Shown: positions 17,331 to 28,229, counted from the first letter of the stretch. The stretch is DNA of 64,000 nt from Agrobacterium cucumeris (GCF_030036535.1 NZ_CP080390.1:1-64000); one strand, 5' to 3'. A program made the numbers and translations. The notes: a model not told the origin generated them from the letters alone.

Positions 17331-17372
17331 ATGTATCAATGACGGCCGCCTTCACGGCGATAATGTGAGATA

Positions 17373-17500
17373 TTGATTTCAGTCGCAGCCTGGGGTGTAA
17401 AATGTTCTACGAACGCGGATGTAACAGAATATCTCGATTATCATCTTGCTTCGGAACTGGAGACCGATTTCGCGATTATGTTGATCGGCCCTTGGGGAGC
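17373..17500 (+). pseudogene. Truncated KAP-type P-loop NTPase N-terminus
   Basis: The stretch ADVTEYLDYHLASELETDFA followed by IMLIGPWGA resembles the N-terminus of KAP-family NTPases, where YLxYYL...FAVLxxGPWGSGKT leads into the P-loop. Here the sequence leaves the family pattern right after GPWGA, inside the P-loop, and runs into another small gene. It is therefore a fragment left by deletion. The assignment rests on about 35 residues and is tentative. Confidence 0.4.
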
Positions 17501-17507
17501 TGTAACG

Positions 17508-17747
17508 ATGCCAGTCACGAGAGTTGAGCGAATTGTCGGCGGCCTGGTCATCGGACGTGTCGAACGCGGCTCCGACGGCTACTACGCCTGTCATCATTTC
17601 GGATCAAACGTGGATCCCTTACCCCTTAATACCTTGGACGATGTTGCGGACTTCCTTCGAGCTCATCCTCGCGGCGGCGTGCGAATGTATCCAGGTCGGA
17701 AGAAGATTTCTCGCAACATCTATATCGATGGAATTTTCCTTCGGTGA
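17508..17747 (+). CDS. Small protein of unknown function (79 aa)
   Basis: ATG 17508 is preceded by GGGGAG at a good distance and opens a 79-aa frame. The product starts MPVTRVERIVGGLVIGRVER and includes GSDGYYACHHFGSNVDPLPL and LDDVADFLRAHPRGGVRMYP. Its composition looks coding and the region reads as a complete small alpha/beta protein. It may also be read as the tail of the longer frame begun by the KAP-like fragment. No function can be assigned. Confidence 0.45.
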   Translation: MPVTRVERIVGGLVIGRVERGSDGYYACHHFGSNVDPLPLNTLDDVADFLRAHPRGGVRMYPGRKKISRNIYIDGIFLR

Positions 17748-17861
17748 CAGGTGCGCGACCGCCGTTGTCCTGATAGTTTTGGAGGTCGCTACTCCCGATG
17801 CTGACGCATTGAATGTATCAGGCTTTCATGCATTACGGATCTCCTAGGAACGGTGGGCATT

Positions 17862-18331
17862 ATGCGAAGAGACGAGGTTGGGGAGGACCTAGTGTCTCTC
17901 GCCTTTGACTTTCTCTATTTTTTTGCGCGTTTCGAATATGCGCTCAAGGCCAACGGTTACCTAAAGAAAACAGAGCCAGGTCAGCCCGCGGAGGCTGGGT
18001 GGAGACAATTTCGAGAGCGCTGGGAAGGAGATTATAAAAGCAGCGAAGCCGCTGTGGCGTTGATCGCGGCTAACCCGAAAAAGCAGATCATTGGCGACGA
18101 TGGAATGCTGGCGTTTAGAGCTGTGGGTTTTCCCGCCAGTACTTGTGAGCTTGGGCAGGTTATCGGCTATTGCCAGACCGTCCGTAACAACCTCTTTCAT
18201 GGTGGGAAGAGCAGTACCGACGGCTTCGATAGCCCGGAGCGTACGAAATGCTGCTTTCCATCGTTCTCGTCGTGCTCGAGGAACTGGCCAGCGCTTTCGA
18301 TCTTGGTGCTGACTATACCGGCTACTACTAA
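17862..18331 (+). pseudogene. Frameshifted HEPN-like protein gene
   Basis: From ATG 17862 the product starts MRRDEVGEDLVSLAFDFLYF and contains CQTVRNNLFHGGKSS. RNNLFH fits the R-x4-H catalytic motif of HEPN ribonucleases. After ERT (about 18245) the frame shifts. In the neighbouring frame the expected C-terminal helix continues as MLLSIVLVVLEELASAFDLG to a stop at 18331. One missing base near 18246-18250 therefore breaks the gene, unless the shift is a sequencing error or is programmed. HEPN proteins are common in defence islands and toxin-antitoxin pairs. No MNT-type partner is adjacent. Confidence 0.6.
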
Positions 18332-18437
18332 AACGCTCATCGATGAAGAGTAGACGCAGGCGCTTGATAGGCAGAGGCGTGAACGTGGAATGTCGTTCAA
18401 GAACGCAGCAGGCGTGATTTTTTACTAGCCAACCTTG

Positions 18438-18468
18438 ATGTGCATCAAAATGTGCATATATTGTGCAT
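18438..18468. promoter_or_regulatory. Three TGTGCAT repeats upstream of the Xre-RES operon
   Basis: ATGTGCAT (18438-18445), ATGTGCAT (18450-18457) and TTGTGCAT (18461-18468) are spaced 12 and 11 bp apart, about one helical turn. They end 21 bp before the antitoxin start codon. Evenly spaced direct repeats at this position suggest the operator at which the Xre-type antitoxin represses its own promoter. Confidence 0.6.
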
Positions 18469-18489
18469 AAGATTGAGCGGAGATTAGGC

Positions 18490-18879
18490 ATGGCGCAGGC
18501 TCAGACAGTACATTCATACACAGTTGTTTCCGGCTTTGTTGATAGCCTTCAGGAACCGCGGACGCCCTATATTTCGCCGTCTCGCTTGTCAAAGGCGCTC
18601 GGCGTCAAAGTCGCAAACCTTGCAGAATTGACCGGTGTCCATCGCAATACCCTGCGCAATCCCTCCTCCGAACGCTTGCAGGGCAGGATGCGGGAAATGA
18701 TCAAGGCGATCTCTGCGGCCGCCGAGCTGACTGGTGATCTTGCGAAGGCAATCTACTGGTATCGAAATGAACCGATTGCCGATTATGGCCATCGCACGGC
18801 CGCGGAGCTTGTTGCCGATGGTGAGATAGAGGCTGTTCTTGCCTATATTCGGGACCTGGAGAATGGAGCGCGCGGGTGA
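18490..18879 (+). CDS. Xre/MbcA/ParS-type antitoxin of a RES-Xre module
   Basis: The 129-aa protein from ATG 18490 has an Xre-like N-terminal DNA-binding half (PYISPSRLSKALGVKVANLA followed by ELTGVHRNTLRNPSS) and a C-terminal toxin-binding domain. That domain holds the DUF2384-type signature AKAIYWYRNEPIADYGHRTA, then AELVADGEIEAVLAYIRDLE. This is the antitoxin half of RES-Xre modules, in which the RES toxin degrades NAD+. A GTG at 18463 would add nine residues and lie within the operator repeats, so ATG 18490 is preferred. Its stop overlaps the toxin start by 4 bp. Confidence 0.85.
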   Translation: MAQAQTVHSYTVVSGFVDSLQEPRTPYISPSRLSKALGVKVANLAELTGVHRNTLRNPSSERLQGRMREMIKAISAAAELTGDLAKAIYWYRNEPIADYGHRTAAELVADGEIEAVLAYIRDLENGARG

Positions 18880-19403
18880 AGATTACCCGCATCGGCCCGA
18901 ACGCAGTCTTTCATCGGTATCTAACACCTAAATGGGCGTTTCTTCCAACCAGCGGCGCCGGGGCCGCTATTGACGGCGGTCGCTTCAATCGACCCGGCGT
19001 CGAGGCTCTCTATCTTTCCGAGGCCCCCCAAACCGCGCTCGAAGAATATCGACAGGGCGCGAGCATCACACCGCCGGCGACGCTTGCAGCGTACAAGATC
19101 ACGCTCAGCGAAGTAGCCGATCTGTCGCAAGGTTTCGATCCGCTTCTTTGGGATGCAGCTTGGTCTCAATGGGATTGTGCATGGCGAAAAATCGCTCGCA
19201 TCGACAAAAAGGTCCCTCCCTCCTGGAAGTTGGCAGACAAAGTCATTTCATCCGGCCTTCGGGGGCTGCTCTTTCCGTCACTAAGGCACGCTGGCGGAAC
19301 TAATCTTGTAATTTTTTCTGCCAATCTCATCCCAGATGATGACGTGCATGTTCACGATCCAGACAATCGTTTGCCGCGCGATCAATTGTCCTGGCCGCAC
19401 TAG
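18876..19403 (+). CDS. RES-domain toxin (NAD+-degrading family)
   Basis: The 175-aa protein carries a full RES domain: FHRYLTPKWAFLPTSGAGAA, then GGRFNRPGVEALYLSEAPQT, ALEEYRQG, and a C-terminal region with GLRGLLFPSLRHAGGTNLVI. The R, Y and E residues that line the pocket in the family (in the FHRYLTPKW, ALYLSE and TALEEY segments) are visible. RES toxins deplete NAD+ when not bound by their Xre partner. Start is GTG 18876, overlapping the antitoxin stop, so the two are coupled. It looks intact. Confidence 0.85.
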   Translation: MKITRIGPNAVFHRYLTPKWAFLPTSGAGAAIDGGRFNRPGVEALYLSEAPQTALEEYRQGASITPPATLAAYKITLSEVADLSQGFDPLLWDAAWSQWDCAWRKIARIDKKVPPSWKLADKVISSGLRGLLFPSLRHAGGTNLVIFSANLIPDDDVHVHDPDNRLPRDQLSWPH

Positions 19404-19438
19404 CAGCAATAGATGCCGGCCGGCTTCGGGGGAGGGGA

Positions 19439-20707
19439 ATGAAGCGCATTAGTATCAAAAGTGTTCAGCCTGGAGATATTCTCCTCACAGCTCGACCGGG
19501 AAAGATAAGCAAATCGATCCGCTTCAGCACGGGGGGCATCGTTTCACACGCGATGATCTGCGTGCAGCATGGTTCGTTTATCGATTCCACCGCGGACGGG
19601 GTACAGGCGCGCAACCTGCAGCGGGAGTTGTTCGAGGATGACGAGCAGGTTTTCCATTTCCGCCTGAAGGAAGCTCTCCCCCGCGAGGTACTTTCAAATG
19701 TAATCGATTTCGCGCGGGCCGAGATCGGTGCGCGTTATTCTGTGCCGGAGGCCATGCGGTCGGTCGCTGCTGTCCGAAAGCCGAGATCGAAGCGGCAATA
19801 TTGCTCTCGTTTAGTGGCCCGCGTCTACAGAAACGCGGGCATCAATCTTGTGCCGGACGCAGACTATTGCTCGCCGGAGGATTTACGACGTAGTCGCTTG
19901 CTGGTGGAAATCCCGATAGAGACCGAAGCCGTGTCCGAGGAAGAATGGCGTTGGCTCGAAACCAATCGTAACCCGATCCGAGATACACATCAGGCCCACA
20001 AAGCCATTCTTGACGTCGCTCGTACGTTCGTTCCGGACTTGGAGAGCCTAAACGAACTCCATGCTTTACTCGTGGTTCGCCCTGAGGCTGATCCGGAGAT
20101 TGCAGAGGTTCTGCGCGAGAGCGGCTACCTTGATCTGTGGCGCGGTGAAATAGCGGCTCACCCTTGGCGCTACGACCAGAGCCTAATCGCAACGATGTCC
20201 GCGCCCGAGCAGATGGCCGACATACGTGAATACTGCATAGGTACAGTGAGCGAGGCTTACAGCGGAGGCGTGCGGTTTTCCATTAACCTCATACAGTTGC
20301 AGATGCTAGAGACCCAGCACGGCGGTCAATCCCTCCGGCTGTTGGTGGACCTGTACGAAACTCTTGTGCTTAACGATCAGATCCGCAGGGAGGTCGCGTG
20401 TGCGTGGCTGTTGAAGCACTATCCTGACGACCTGAAGAAACAGTTGGAGCAGATCGAGCCGCACAGCGCCTATTGGTATTCGGTCGTTGATCGCGTCGAA
20501 CCGAAGCTGGCCGCGTTGTCGCGCATGGTCGTCACGGCGGAAGGAAGTTCGGAAGTCTGCTCGTCATGCGGCGACCGGCCAGCCATGTCCTACCGTCTTG
20601 CGAATGGCGCTCAGACGATGCCGGGCGTACCCTCCCTGCGCCTGTGCAGCGACTGCATCGAGATACGGCGCGGTATGGGCAACATCCTGATGCCGTTCCT
20701 GCATTGA
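19439..20707 (+). CDS. Permuted papain-like (YiiX/C92-type) hydrolase fused to a zinc-binding C-terminus
   Basis: The first ~150 residues match the YiiX/YaeF circularly permuted NlpC/P60 (papain-like) fold. PGDILLTARPGKISKSIRF is followed by HAMICVQHGSFIDSTADG with probable catalytic His37, and by RQYCSRLVARVYRNAGI with probable nucleophile Cys122. The middle 220 residues are helical without a known domain. Near the end a CSSCGD...CSDC pattern (about residues 379-410) suggests a zinc ribbon. No signal peptide is seen. It starts at ATG 19439 after GGGGAGGGG, 35 bp behind the RES toxin. The fusion architecture is unusual to me, and the substrate (lipid amide, peptide) is unknown. Confidence 0.65.
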   Translation: MKRISIKSVQPGDILLTARPGKISKSIRFSTGGIVSHAMICVQHGSFIDSTADGVQARNLQRELFEDDEQVFHFRLKEALPREVLSNVIDFARAEIGARYSVPEAMRSVAAVRKPRSKRQYCSRLVARVYRNAGINLVPDADYCSPEDLRRSRLLVEIPIETEAVSEEEWRWLETNRNPIRDTHQAHKAILDVARTFVPDLESLNELHALLVVRPEADPEIAEVLRESGYLDLWRGEIAAHPWRYDQSLIATMSAPEQMADIREYCIGTVSEAYSGGVRFSINLIQLQMLETQHGGQSLRLLVDLYETLVLNDQIRREVACAWLLKHYPDDLKKQLEQIEPHSAYWYSVVDRVEPKLAALSRMVVTAEGSSEVCSSCGDRPAMSYRLANGAQTMPGVPSLRLCSDCIEIRRGMGNILMPFLH

Positions 20708-20763
20708 CTTGGAAAGAGAATGGGACCGCAAACGAAGGCTGTGATAAAAGAGGATGCGCTGCT

Positions 20764-21063
20764 TTGGGTGAGTTAGGCCGTTCAGGAAACAGTGTTCTGG
20801 ACCCAGCGCAACTGCGTCGGATCGAAGCCGTGCATCGCGGCTACTTATTCCAGCACCTCTATGCAGTTCAATGTTTGTTGTCAGCCGCAACCATCGCTGC
20901 GCGGGAGATCGCTGTCGAAAGCGACGAAGATGTAGAAATCCAACTCGATGGCATCCGTATCTATGTGCAGGTGAAACATCGGAAAGATGCCCTTGCGTGG
21001 GATGATATCGAGGGCGCGATGTCACGTTTTGCGGACCTTGCCGCTGATTCGACGTTAGCCTAA
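20764..21063 (+). pseudogene. Truncated Cap4/DUF4297-like nuclease N-terminus
   Basis: From about TTG 20764 the frame reads DPAQLRRIEAVHRGYLFQHL, then YAVQCLL, then DEDVEIQLDGIRIYVQVKHR, then DDIEGAMSRFADL before a stop at 21063. This matches the start of Cap4/DUF4297-type dsDNA endonuclease domains, where D...QxK forms the Mrr-like active site. Family proteins are several hundred residues long, so only the N-terminal ~90 residues remain. The usual CBASS partners (cyclase, SAVED domain) are not present. It is likely a remnant of a deleted defence gene. Confidence 0.5.
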
Positions 21064-21585
21064 GACCTATCGACCGGCTATAGCCGAAGAAAAATAGCGG
21101 GATATATGCGCCGACTCGCCGGCTGTGTTGATGAAGGCTAGCTCGCGCGATCGTGGCCGTACATGCGGAGCCTTTTAACTAGCATCGTTGAGAAGGTGGC
21201 GCGTTTGTGATCCTTAATCCCGCCTGCCGTGTTCATGAGCAGATCCGTCAACAGCGCATTCGTTTTTCTGCAATGCACTTGAAGAAGCCGATTGCCGTGA
21301 TATGGCGCCGTGTCCAGTAAGATTGCCAATCTCTGCGCCGGCGGGAGGGGCCTATTCCCTCGACCATCAGCGACATTTAGATCGCGACAAGTAGCGTCAC
21401 CTCGCAAAGTTGGAGAAAAAGAGGGTGGCTGTATTTGATCCGCTGGGCTGGCAGGGGCGCTAGCGTTGGCGCTCGTTCATGCAGCCAACCTGCATTTCAA
21501 GTGTTGCAAAAGTAATAGATTAGCAGTGGAGACGCCCTTTTCATCTGAGTAAGGTTAGCGTGATTGAAGAAAAATGGAGCTTCTC
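21064..21585. other. Intergenic region upstream of the first F-box gene
   Basis: No gene is convincing here; a minus-strand open frame at 21138-21407 has no motif. At 21494-21505 ATTTCAAGTGTT resembles the reverse-orientation vir box (RTTTCAATTGNA) with two mismatches. It lies about 80 bp upstream of the F-box gene, so VirG control of that gene is possible but not strongly supported. Confidence 0.4.
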
Positions 21586-22527
21586 ATGCCGTCCAGCAGC
21601 CAACGAACACCTCCCCGAGAATCTGAGTCTGCTCGGGTGAAGAGTGATCCTGCGTCACCAAACCGAAACCTACCTTCCGATGTACTTGCAAAAGTTGCTA
21701 CCTACGTTCCAACCCAGGATGTGGTCGAAACCGCACGAGATCTCGGAAATCTAGAGCGAACTGGCTCCGCAGGTCGCGAAGCTTTACGTCGAGGCCCTAT
21801 CGGAATTTATCACGCTCGCGTGAAAAGGATTGGTACATCGGCAAAAGCAGTCTTCGATACAATCATCCCTGGGGAGCAATTGCCTGATTGGCAGGTGAAC
21901 CGGCCATCTGAAACGGCAAGAACGCGGGCGGTAGGACCACTTCTGAAGTTTCAATCTGAGGCTGGAAAAGCACGATTCACAACCAACATCCTGAACCTCC
22001 CTCAGCCTGATCAGTGCGACGCAATTCTGAGCGTGATAAAGCATCTGGACGATCTTGGGGAAGTCAATAAGACGCGCTTAATCGAACGTTCGATCGAAAT
22101 CTTGCAGCTTGATCCCCCTCTTACTTGGAACCAGGGTCAGAAATGCCCCGCCGCAGACGTATTGGTCCAGGGCGAGAAGCACTTAAACGACGACCAAAAA
22201 ACTCGGGTACAACACGAGAGGAACAATCGCCCGGAGCTGCTGCGCCTGTTCCGCCGGGCTGTCGCAGACTTTGAGATTGAAAAAAACATGGCGGCGCATC
22301 CCCGCAGGTATCAAGACGCGAAAGAACCGGAGGTGAAACCTATCGACGAGGTGATTGACATAATCGAAAGATATAGTCGATCGGTCGTGACGAGAGGGCC
22401 AAATGCTATCGGCCTTCTGACGGCACACGAGAGTTTCGTCAAGAACGTCGGTGATGCCTACACCCGTACGCGCGCCGAATTCGATTCATCCTCCCGCGAT
22501 CGGGACAGATCGGCATTGTCACGGTAA
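21586..22527 (+). CDS. VirF-like F-box effector, copy 1
   Basis: VirF of Agrobacterium is a secreted F-box protein that recruits plant Skp1 to direct protein degradation in the host cell. This 313-aa protein has an F-box at about residues 24-60: LPSDVLAKVATYVPTQDVVE followed by TARDLGNLERT. It shares LLKFQSEAGKARFTTNILNL and the adjacent KHLDDLGEVNKTRLIERSIE segment with a second F-box protein in this window (55451-56401). The C-terminus SSRDRDRSALSR is arginine-rich, as expected for a substrate of the VirB/D4 channel. ATG 21586 is chosen because GGAG lies 6 bp before it; ATG 21574 adds four residues. It lies about 11 kb from the virB operon, next to defence genes. Confidence 0.75.
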   Translation: MPSSSQRTPPRESESARVKSDPASPNRNLPSDVLAKVATYVPTQDVVETARDLGNLERTGSAGREALRRGPIGIYHARVKRIGTSAKAVFDTIIPGEQLPDWQVNRPSETARTRAVGPLLKFQSEAGKARFTTNILNLPQPDQCDAILSVIKHLDDLGEVNKTRLIERSIEILQLDPPLTWNQGQKCPAADVLVQGEKHLNDDQKTRVQHERNNRPELLRLFRRAVADFEIEKNMAAHPRRYQDAKEPEVKPIDEVIDIIERYSRSVVTRGPNAIGLLTAHESFVKNVGDAYTRTRAEFDSSSRDRDRSALSR

Positions 22528-22734
22528 CTCTCGGCAGCCGTTCCGTGTTGGCGTGAGTGGAGGGATTACAAGGTGACTTGTCCCCGCTGTGCTCCAGGTT
22601 TCATTCGTGTTTGGTGCAGTCAATCGGCATCGGCCTCGTTGCAAGCTGTGCTGGTCCGAGGAATGAGGATTGATTGGCACCCGGAACGGCTTTTCCAAGG
22701 GGAAAACGCCAGCCGCAATCCGCAGTAGGGGCTT

Positions 22735-23544
22735 TCATCGTGAGATTGACATAGGACAAGGCTCGACCGGAGATGTAGAACAGGAGCGCGTGGGCGTGCT
22801 GCCCGACGCTCGGGTCGTGCGTCCCAATAGCCAGCCTTGGATTGCTATCGGAGCCGGAAAATCCAACACTTTGTTTGTGTACTTTTCTACCACAGCACTG
22901 AATGGTGTGCCGTCCTGCAGCTTCAACACGGCACGATGTTCGAGAAGAAACGGTGGCAGGACCAGTGGTCCTCTCCGGTTCGCAGTTAATTCATTTCCCA
23001 TGTCCCAGCCTTCTGGTAGAGGAGACCAAAGCAGATTGGAAGATAGGTTGGTGCGGGTGAAGTTAAGAGACTGAACGGCCCTGCCGAACGCTATATCACT
23101 GGTGCTCAACGCGTTATTCATTTCCATTGTCAGTCTCGCCGGAACATACCAGTTGTCGGCTTCTGATAGTACGCGATTTCCGCAAACCAGGCGAACGCGG
23201 CGATAAGCGATAGGCTCCTCTGATCCCACGGCAAGAAGTTCTCGGATACTGCTATCGGCGGGCGTGTCTTGTACGCGCACGCGCTGGGCAACGATCTTGG
23301 AGTCTTCCGGGGCGAGTTTGTGCGCGGCACACCAGCGATCGAGCGTCAAGGTGGCGCTAGGATTTCCCAGGAGATTTGCATTCAAGGTCTGGAGAACTGC
23401 GAGCGCCTCGATCCGAGCGGTTGGTGTGTCCGGCCATGGAGAGGCGGTGGAAGATTCTTGTGCCAAGGTATTCGCGGCCAGCACGAGCGCTATAGTCGAT
23501 GCGATTGCTGTTACCTGCACAGACTTTAAGCAAAAATTCGACAT
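22735..23544 (-). CDS. Secreted protein of unknown function
   Basis: The 269-aa protein begins with a signal peptide (MSNFCLKSVQVTAIASTIAL followed by VLAANTLAQ), so it is probably exported to the periplasm. The mature part contains TLDRWCAAHKLAPEDSKIVA, AYRRVRLVCGNRVLSEADNW followed by YVPARLTMEMN, and FTRTNLSSNLLWSPLPEGW. This pattern resembles chorismate-lyase-like folds (YRxV...G..L..A..WYVP.RL), but I see no proof of that activity. The last 25 residues are Ser/Thr/Arg-rich and may be the product of a late frameshift. GGGA precedes ATG 23544. Confidence 0.6.
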   Translation of the reverse strand: MSNFCLKSVQVTAIASTIALVLAANTLAQESSTASPWPDTPTARIEALAVLQTLNANLLGNPSATLTLDRWCAAHKLAPEDSKIVAQRVRVQDTPADSSIRELLAVGSEEPIAYRRVRLVCGNRVLSEADNWYVPARLTMEMNNALSTSDIAFGRAVQSLNFTRTNLSSNLLWSPLPEGWDMGNELTANRRGPLVLPPFLLEHRAVLKLQDGTPFSAVVEKYTNKVLDFPAPIAIQGWLLGRTTRASGSTPTRSCSTSPVEPCPMSISR

Positions 23545-24636
23545 ACTGAATTACTCCCTGGATGTGCGTGGGCGAGTTGAATGTTGATCTTGGGGAGGAC
23601 TGGAAGCATCGCTGTTCGCGGAGTGGCCAGCGGGGCAGTTTGTTCCGGCTTTCGTGTCTGCTCATGCATCTTCCGCCGGCCGCCCAATCGTTCTGATTGT
23701 CCACCGTTGAGTTCAGCTCGTTTGGTGTACTGGAACTTCTAGCGTTCCTTCGAGGTTGGTTAAATGTCAATCGTGTTACAAATGTAAAGCATTGCCTTCG
23801 GACGCGTTGCCGTTGGATGTCATACCGAAAAAACTACGTTGGCTTCTCATTACTTCAGGAAATTCGAGTGCACTTTGTTTCGGATTAAGACGTAGATGTA
23901 TGTACCAAACGGCTTTCCCCCGGTCAGTCGCCCACTCCCACCGCATTGACATGGCAATTTCTGCAGTCGGTTATTGTATCACGACAAGCCATACCGCTTT
24001 GAGGCGCCAAGGCGTCGTTGGAAGTCGTCATCTCTCGACATTGGCAATGGGGTGCGGGTAGCTTTGGAACATTTGATCTGAATCCGCGTCAGGCGCGGCG
24101 CATTCGTAAACGAGAACCGATTCAAGCGTCGCCGCCTTGAACTCCTTCGGCGAGTGGCCGCCATCAGTTCTCATCATCGTCTTTTGCTTTCGAAGTGAAA
24201 GCTTCATATTGCTGTAGTGGATAAAAAAATTCACATCCGTAGGCAAAGTCCAAGAGCAACTGTTGAAAAAATGATCTTTGTAGCGCAACGGTTGGTCCCT
24301 CGATCTCTGAAGCGGTTGGCAATCTTGTCGATTGCGTGCCGTCGACACCAGCCGGCTCCAGATCCGAGCGGCTGTTTGCAGTACCTGGTTTTTCGTTCAG
24401 GCTCATGGTTCAGTCTCCTTGTACAGCTTTCACCCCCTATGCAATCTGAATGTGCTAAAATGATTTGCCGTGGGAGAAGGTCAGTTTCAGCTGTAATCCA
24501 ACGGGGCTGGATGAATGCGGCTCGCTCTGCATTAGAGGCAGATATTGGTCCGAACCTGCTCGCAAAGTCGGGACAATCCCTTGTTTGCCAAACACTGTCG
24601 AGAGTGGTCCTCGCCGGTCGCCGTCAGGGGCCGCGT
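23545..24636. other. Mostly gene-free stretch between the secreted protein and kup
   Basis: One small minus-strand frame (24164-24406) has a fair ribosome-binding site and is listed separately. At 23777-23788 TACAAATGTAAA resembles the second, degenerate vir-box-like site of the virC-virD gap (TGCAAATGTAAC), but the match is weak. Nothing else is recognisable. Confidence 0.4.
24164..24406 (-). CDS. Possible small protein, unknown
   Basis: AAGGAG stands 8 bp before ATG 24406, which opens an 80-aa frame. The product starts MSLNEKPGTANSRSDLEPAG and contains ALQRSFFQQLLLDFAYGCEF followed by FYPLQQYEAFTSK. The composition looks coding in the middle but no family is recognised. It is isolated, so it may be a remnant. 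Confidence 0.3.
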   Translation of the reverse strand: MSLNEKPGTANSRSDLEPAGVDGTQSTRLPTASEIEGPTVALQRSFFQQLLLDFAYGCEFFYPLQQYEAFTSKAKDDDEN

Positions 24637-26535
24637 CTAAACGATAATCTGCGATCCCAGTTCAACAACCCGGTTGGCAGGAAGGTGAAAATAGTCTGAT
24701 GGGAGTGAGGCCGCATTCGCAAGGAGGATGTAGAACCGGTCCTGCCAGTAGGGCATGCCTGAATTGGCGTCCGGCACCAGCTTGCGCCGGCCGAGATAGA
24801 ATGAGGTCGACATGATGTCGAACTTCAGTCCGGCCTTGCGCAGCGTCGCGAGCGCCTGTGAGACGTTCTGCGATTCCATGAAGCCGAACAGCAGTTCGAC
24901 GCGCGAGAAACGCTCGGAAATCTGCTCGACCTTGTAACGGTCCTGACTCGGCACACGCGGCTTGTTGACCGTGCGGATCGTCAGGATGACGTTGCGGTCG
25001 TGCAGCACGTGATTGTGCTTGAGATTGTGCAGCAGGGCGGCGGGTGCGGATTCCGGATCGCTGGTCAGGAAGATCGCCGTGCCGGGAACCTGGGCCGGCG
25101 AATGTTCGCTCTTGCGCTCGATCGAGCTGACGAAGGAGGCGAGCGGAATATCGGTGTGGCGGGTCTTTTCCATCAGGATCGCAGTGCCGCGGCGCCAGGT
25201 CCACATGATGACGGTAAAGGCCGTGGCGATCAGGATCGGGATATAGCCGCCGTCGTGGATCTTCAAAAGATTGGCGCCGAGGAAGATCAATTCGAGTATG
25301 ACCAGCGGCGCCAGCGCGATCACCGCAACCGGCAGCGACCAGTTCCAACGGGCGCGAACGAATTCGAAGGCCATGATCGAGGTGACGACCATGGCGCCGG
25401 TGACGGAGATGCCATAGGCGGTCGCCAGCGCGTCCGAGGTTTTGAAACTCAGGACCAGGAAGATGACGCCGATGAACAGCACGGCATTGACCGAGGGCAC
25501 GAAAATCTGCCCGGTATTGGTTTCCGAGGTGAAGAGGATTTCCCTGCGCGGCAGGAAGCCAAGGTTGATGCCCTGGCGCACCATCGAGAAAGCGCCTGTT
25601 ATAACAGCCTGGCTGGCGATGATCGTCGCCGCGGTCGCCAGGATGACAACCGGCAGCAGCGCCCATTGCGGATACATCAGGTAGAAGGGATCCGACATCG
25701 TCTCCGGCTTGCCGAGCACGAGTGCGCCCTGCCCGAGATAGTTCAGCGTCAGCGACGGGAAGACCAGCAGGAACCAGGCCCACTGGATCGGGCGACGGCC
25801 GAAATGGCCGAGATCGGCATAAAGCGCCTCCGCACCCGTCACCGTCAGGAAGACGGCGCCGAGCACGACGACGCCGTAGAAGCCCTCATGCAGCAGGAAG
25901 CTGACGGCATAGTAAGGATTGAAGGCGGCAAGAATGCCGAAATCGTCCGAGATATGCGAAATGCCGGCGGCGGCCATGACGAGGAACCAGACGGCGGTGA
26001 TCGGGCCGAAGAATTTGGCGACGGCGCCGGTGCCGCGCGATTGCACGACGAAGAGCAGCGCCAGGATCACCACCGAGATCGGCACGATATATTCCGAGAG
26101 CCTGGGCGTGACGAGCTTCAGGCCTTCGACCGCCGACAGCACCGACAGCGCCGGCGTGATCATCGCGTCGCCGAGGAAAAGCGCAGCCCCCAAGAGGCCG
26201 AGCAGCATCAGGATGGCGGTATGGCCGTTGGCGGTCTTCATCAAAAGAGCAAGCAGCGACAGCGTGCCGCCCTCGCCTTCGTTGTCGGCGCGCAGCAGGA
26301 AGAGCACATATTTGATGGTGACGATGATCGTCAGCGCCCAGATCATCAGCGAGATCAGGCTGATGACCTCGAAACGGGTGAGCCCGTCATGGGCCACCGG
26401 CTTCAACGCCTCGCGAAAGGCGTAGAGCGGGCTGGTCCCGATATCGCCGTAAACGACGCCGATGGAACCCAGCGTCAGATAGAACAGCTTTTTCGGCGTC
26501 ATCTGGGATTCGGTCGGATGGCTTTCTGCGGACAT
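24637..26535 (-). CDS. kup: Kup family low-affinity potassium transporter
   Basis: The 632-aa protein is a full-length Kup/Trk-like K+ uptake permease. It opens [25 protein letters not shown] (the family signature) and has about twelve hydrophobic segments up to residue ~450, followed by a cytoplasmic domain ([24 protein letters not shown] and [20 protein letters not shown]). Start ATG 26535 fits. The codon use looks strongly biased toward G/C, unlike the A/T-richer vir genes around it, and more like chromosomal rhizobial genes. It is probably a chromosomal gene captured by the plasmid, or a plasmid-borne paralogue. K+ uptake is inner-membrane and H+-coupled in the family. Confidence 0.95.
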   Translation of the reverse strand: MSAESHPTESQMTPKKLFYLTLGSIGVVYGDIGTSPLYAFREALKPVAHDGLTRFEVISLISLMIWALTIIVTIKYVLFLLRADNEGEGGTLSLLALLMKTANGHTAILMLLGLLGAALFLGDAMITPALSVLSAVEGLKLVTPRLSEYIVPISVVILALLFVVQSRGTGAVAKFFGPITAVWFLVMAAAGISHISDDFGILAAFNPYYAVSFLLHEGFYGVVVLGAVFLTVTGAEALYADLGHFGRRPIQWAWFLLVFPSLTLNYLGQGALVLGKPETMSDPFYLMYPQWALLPVVILATAATIIASQAVITGAFSMVRQGINLGFLPRREILFTSETNTGQIFVPSVNAVLFIGVIFLVLSFKTSDALATAYGISVTGAMVVTSIMAFEFVRARWNWSLPVAVIALAPLVILELIFLGANLLKIHDGGYIPILIATAFTVIMWTWRRGTAILMEKTRHTDIPLASFVSSIERKSEHSPAQVPGTAIFLTSDPESAPAALLHNLKHNHVLHDRNVILTIRTVNKPRVPSQDRYKVEQISERFSRVELLFGFMESQNVSQALATLRKAGLKFDIMSTSFYLGRRKLVPDANSGMPYWQDRFYILLANAASLPSDYFHLPANRVVELGSQIIV

Positions 26536-28204
<1,669 letters not shown>

Positions 28205-28229
28205 GAGCGTATCCTCCAGAGGTTATTTT

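Noticed and set aside
21138..21407. 89-codon minus-strand frame
   Set aside because: No similarity or translation signal was seen; it lies in DNA that appears to be a deletion scar.
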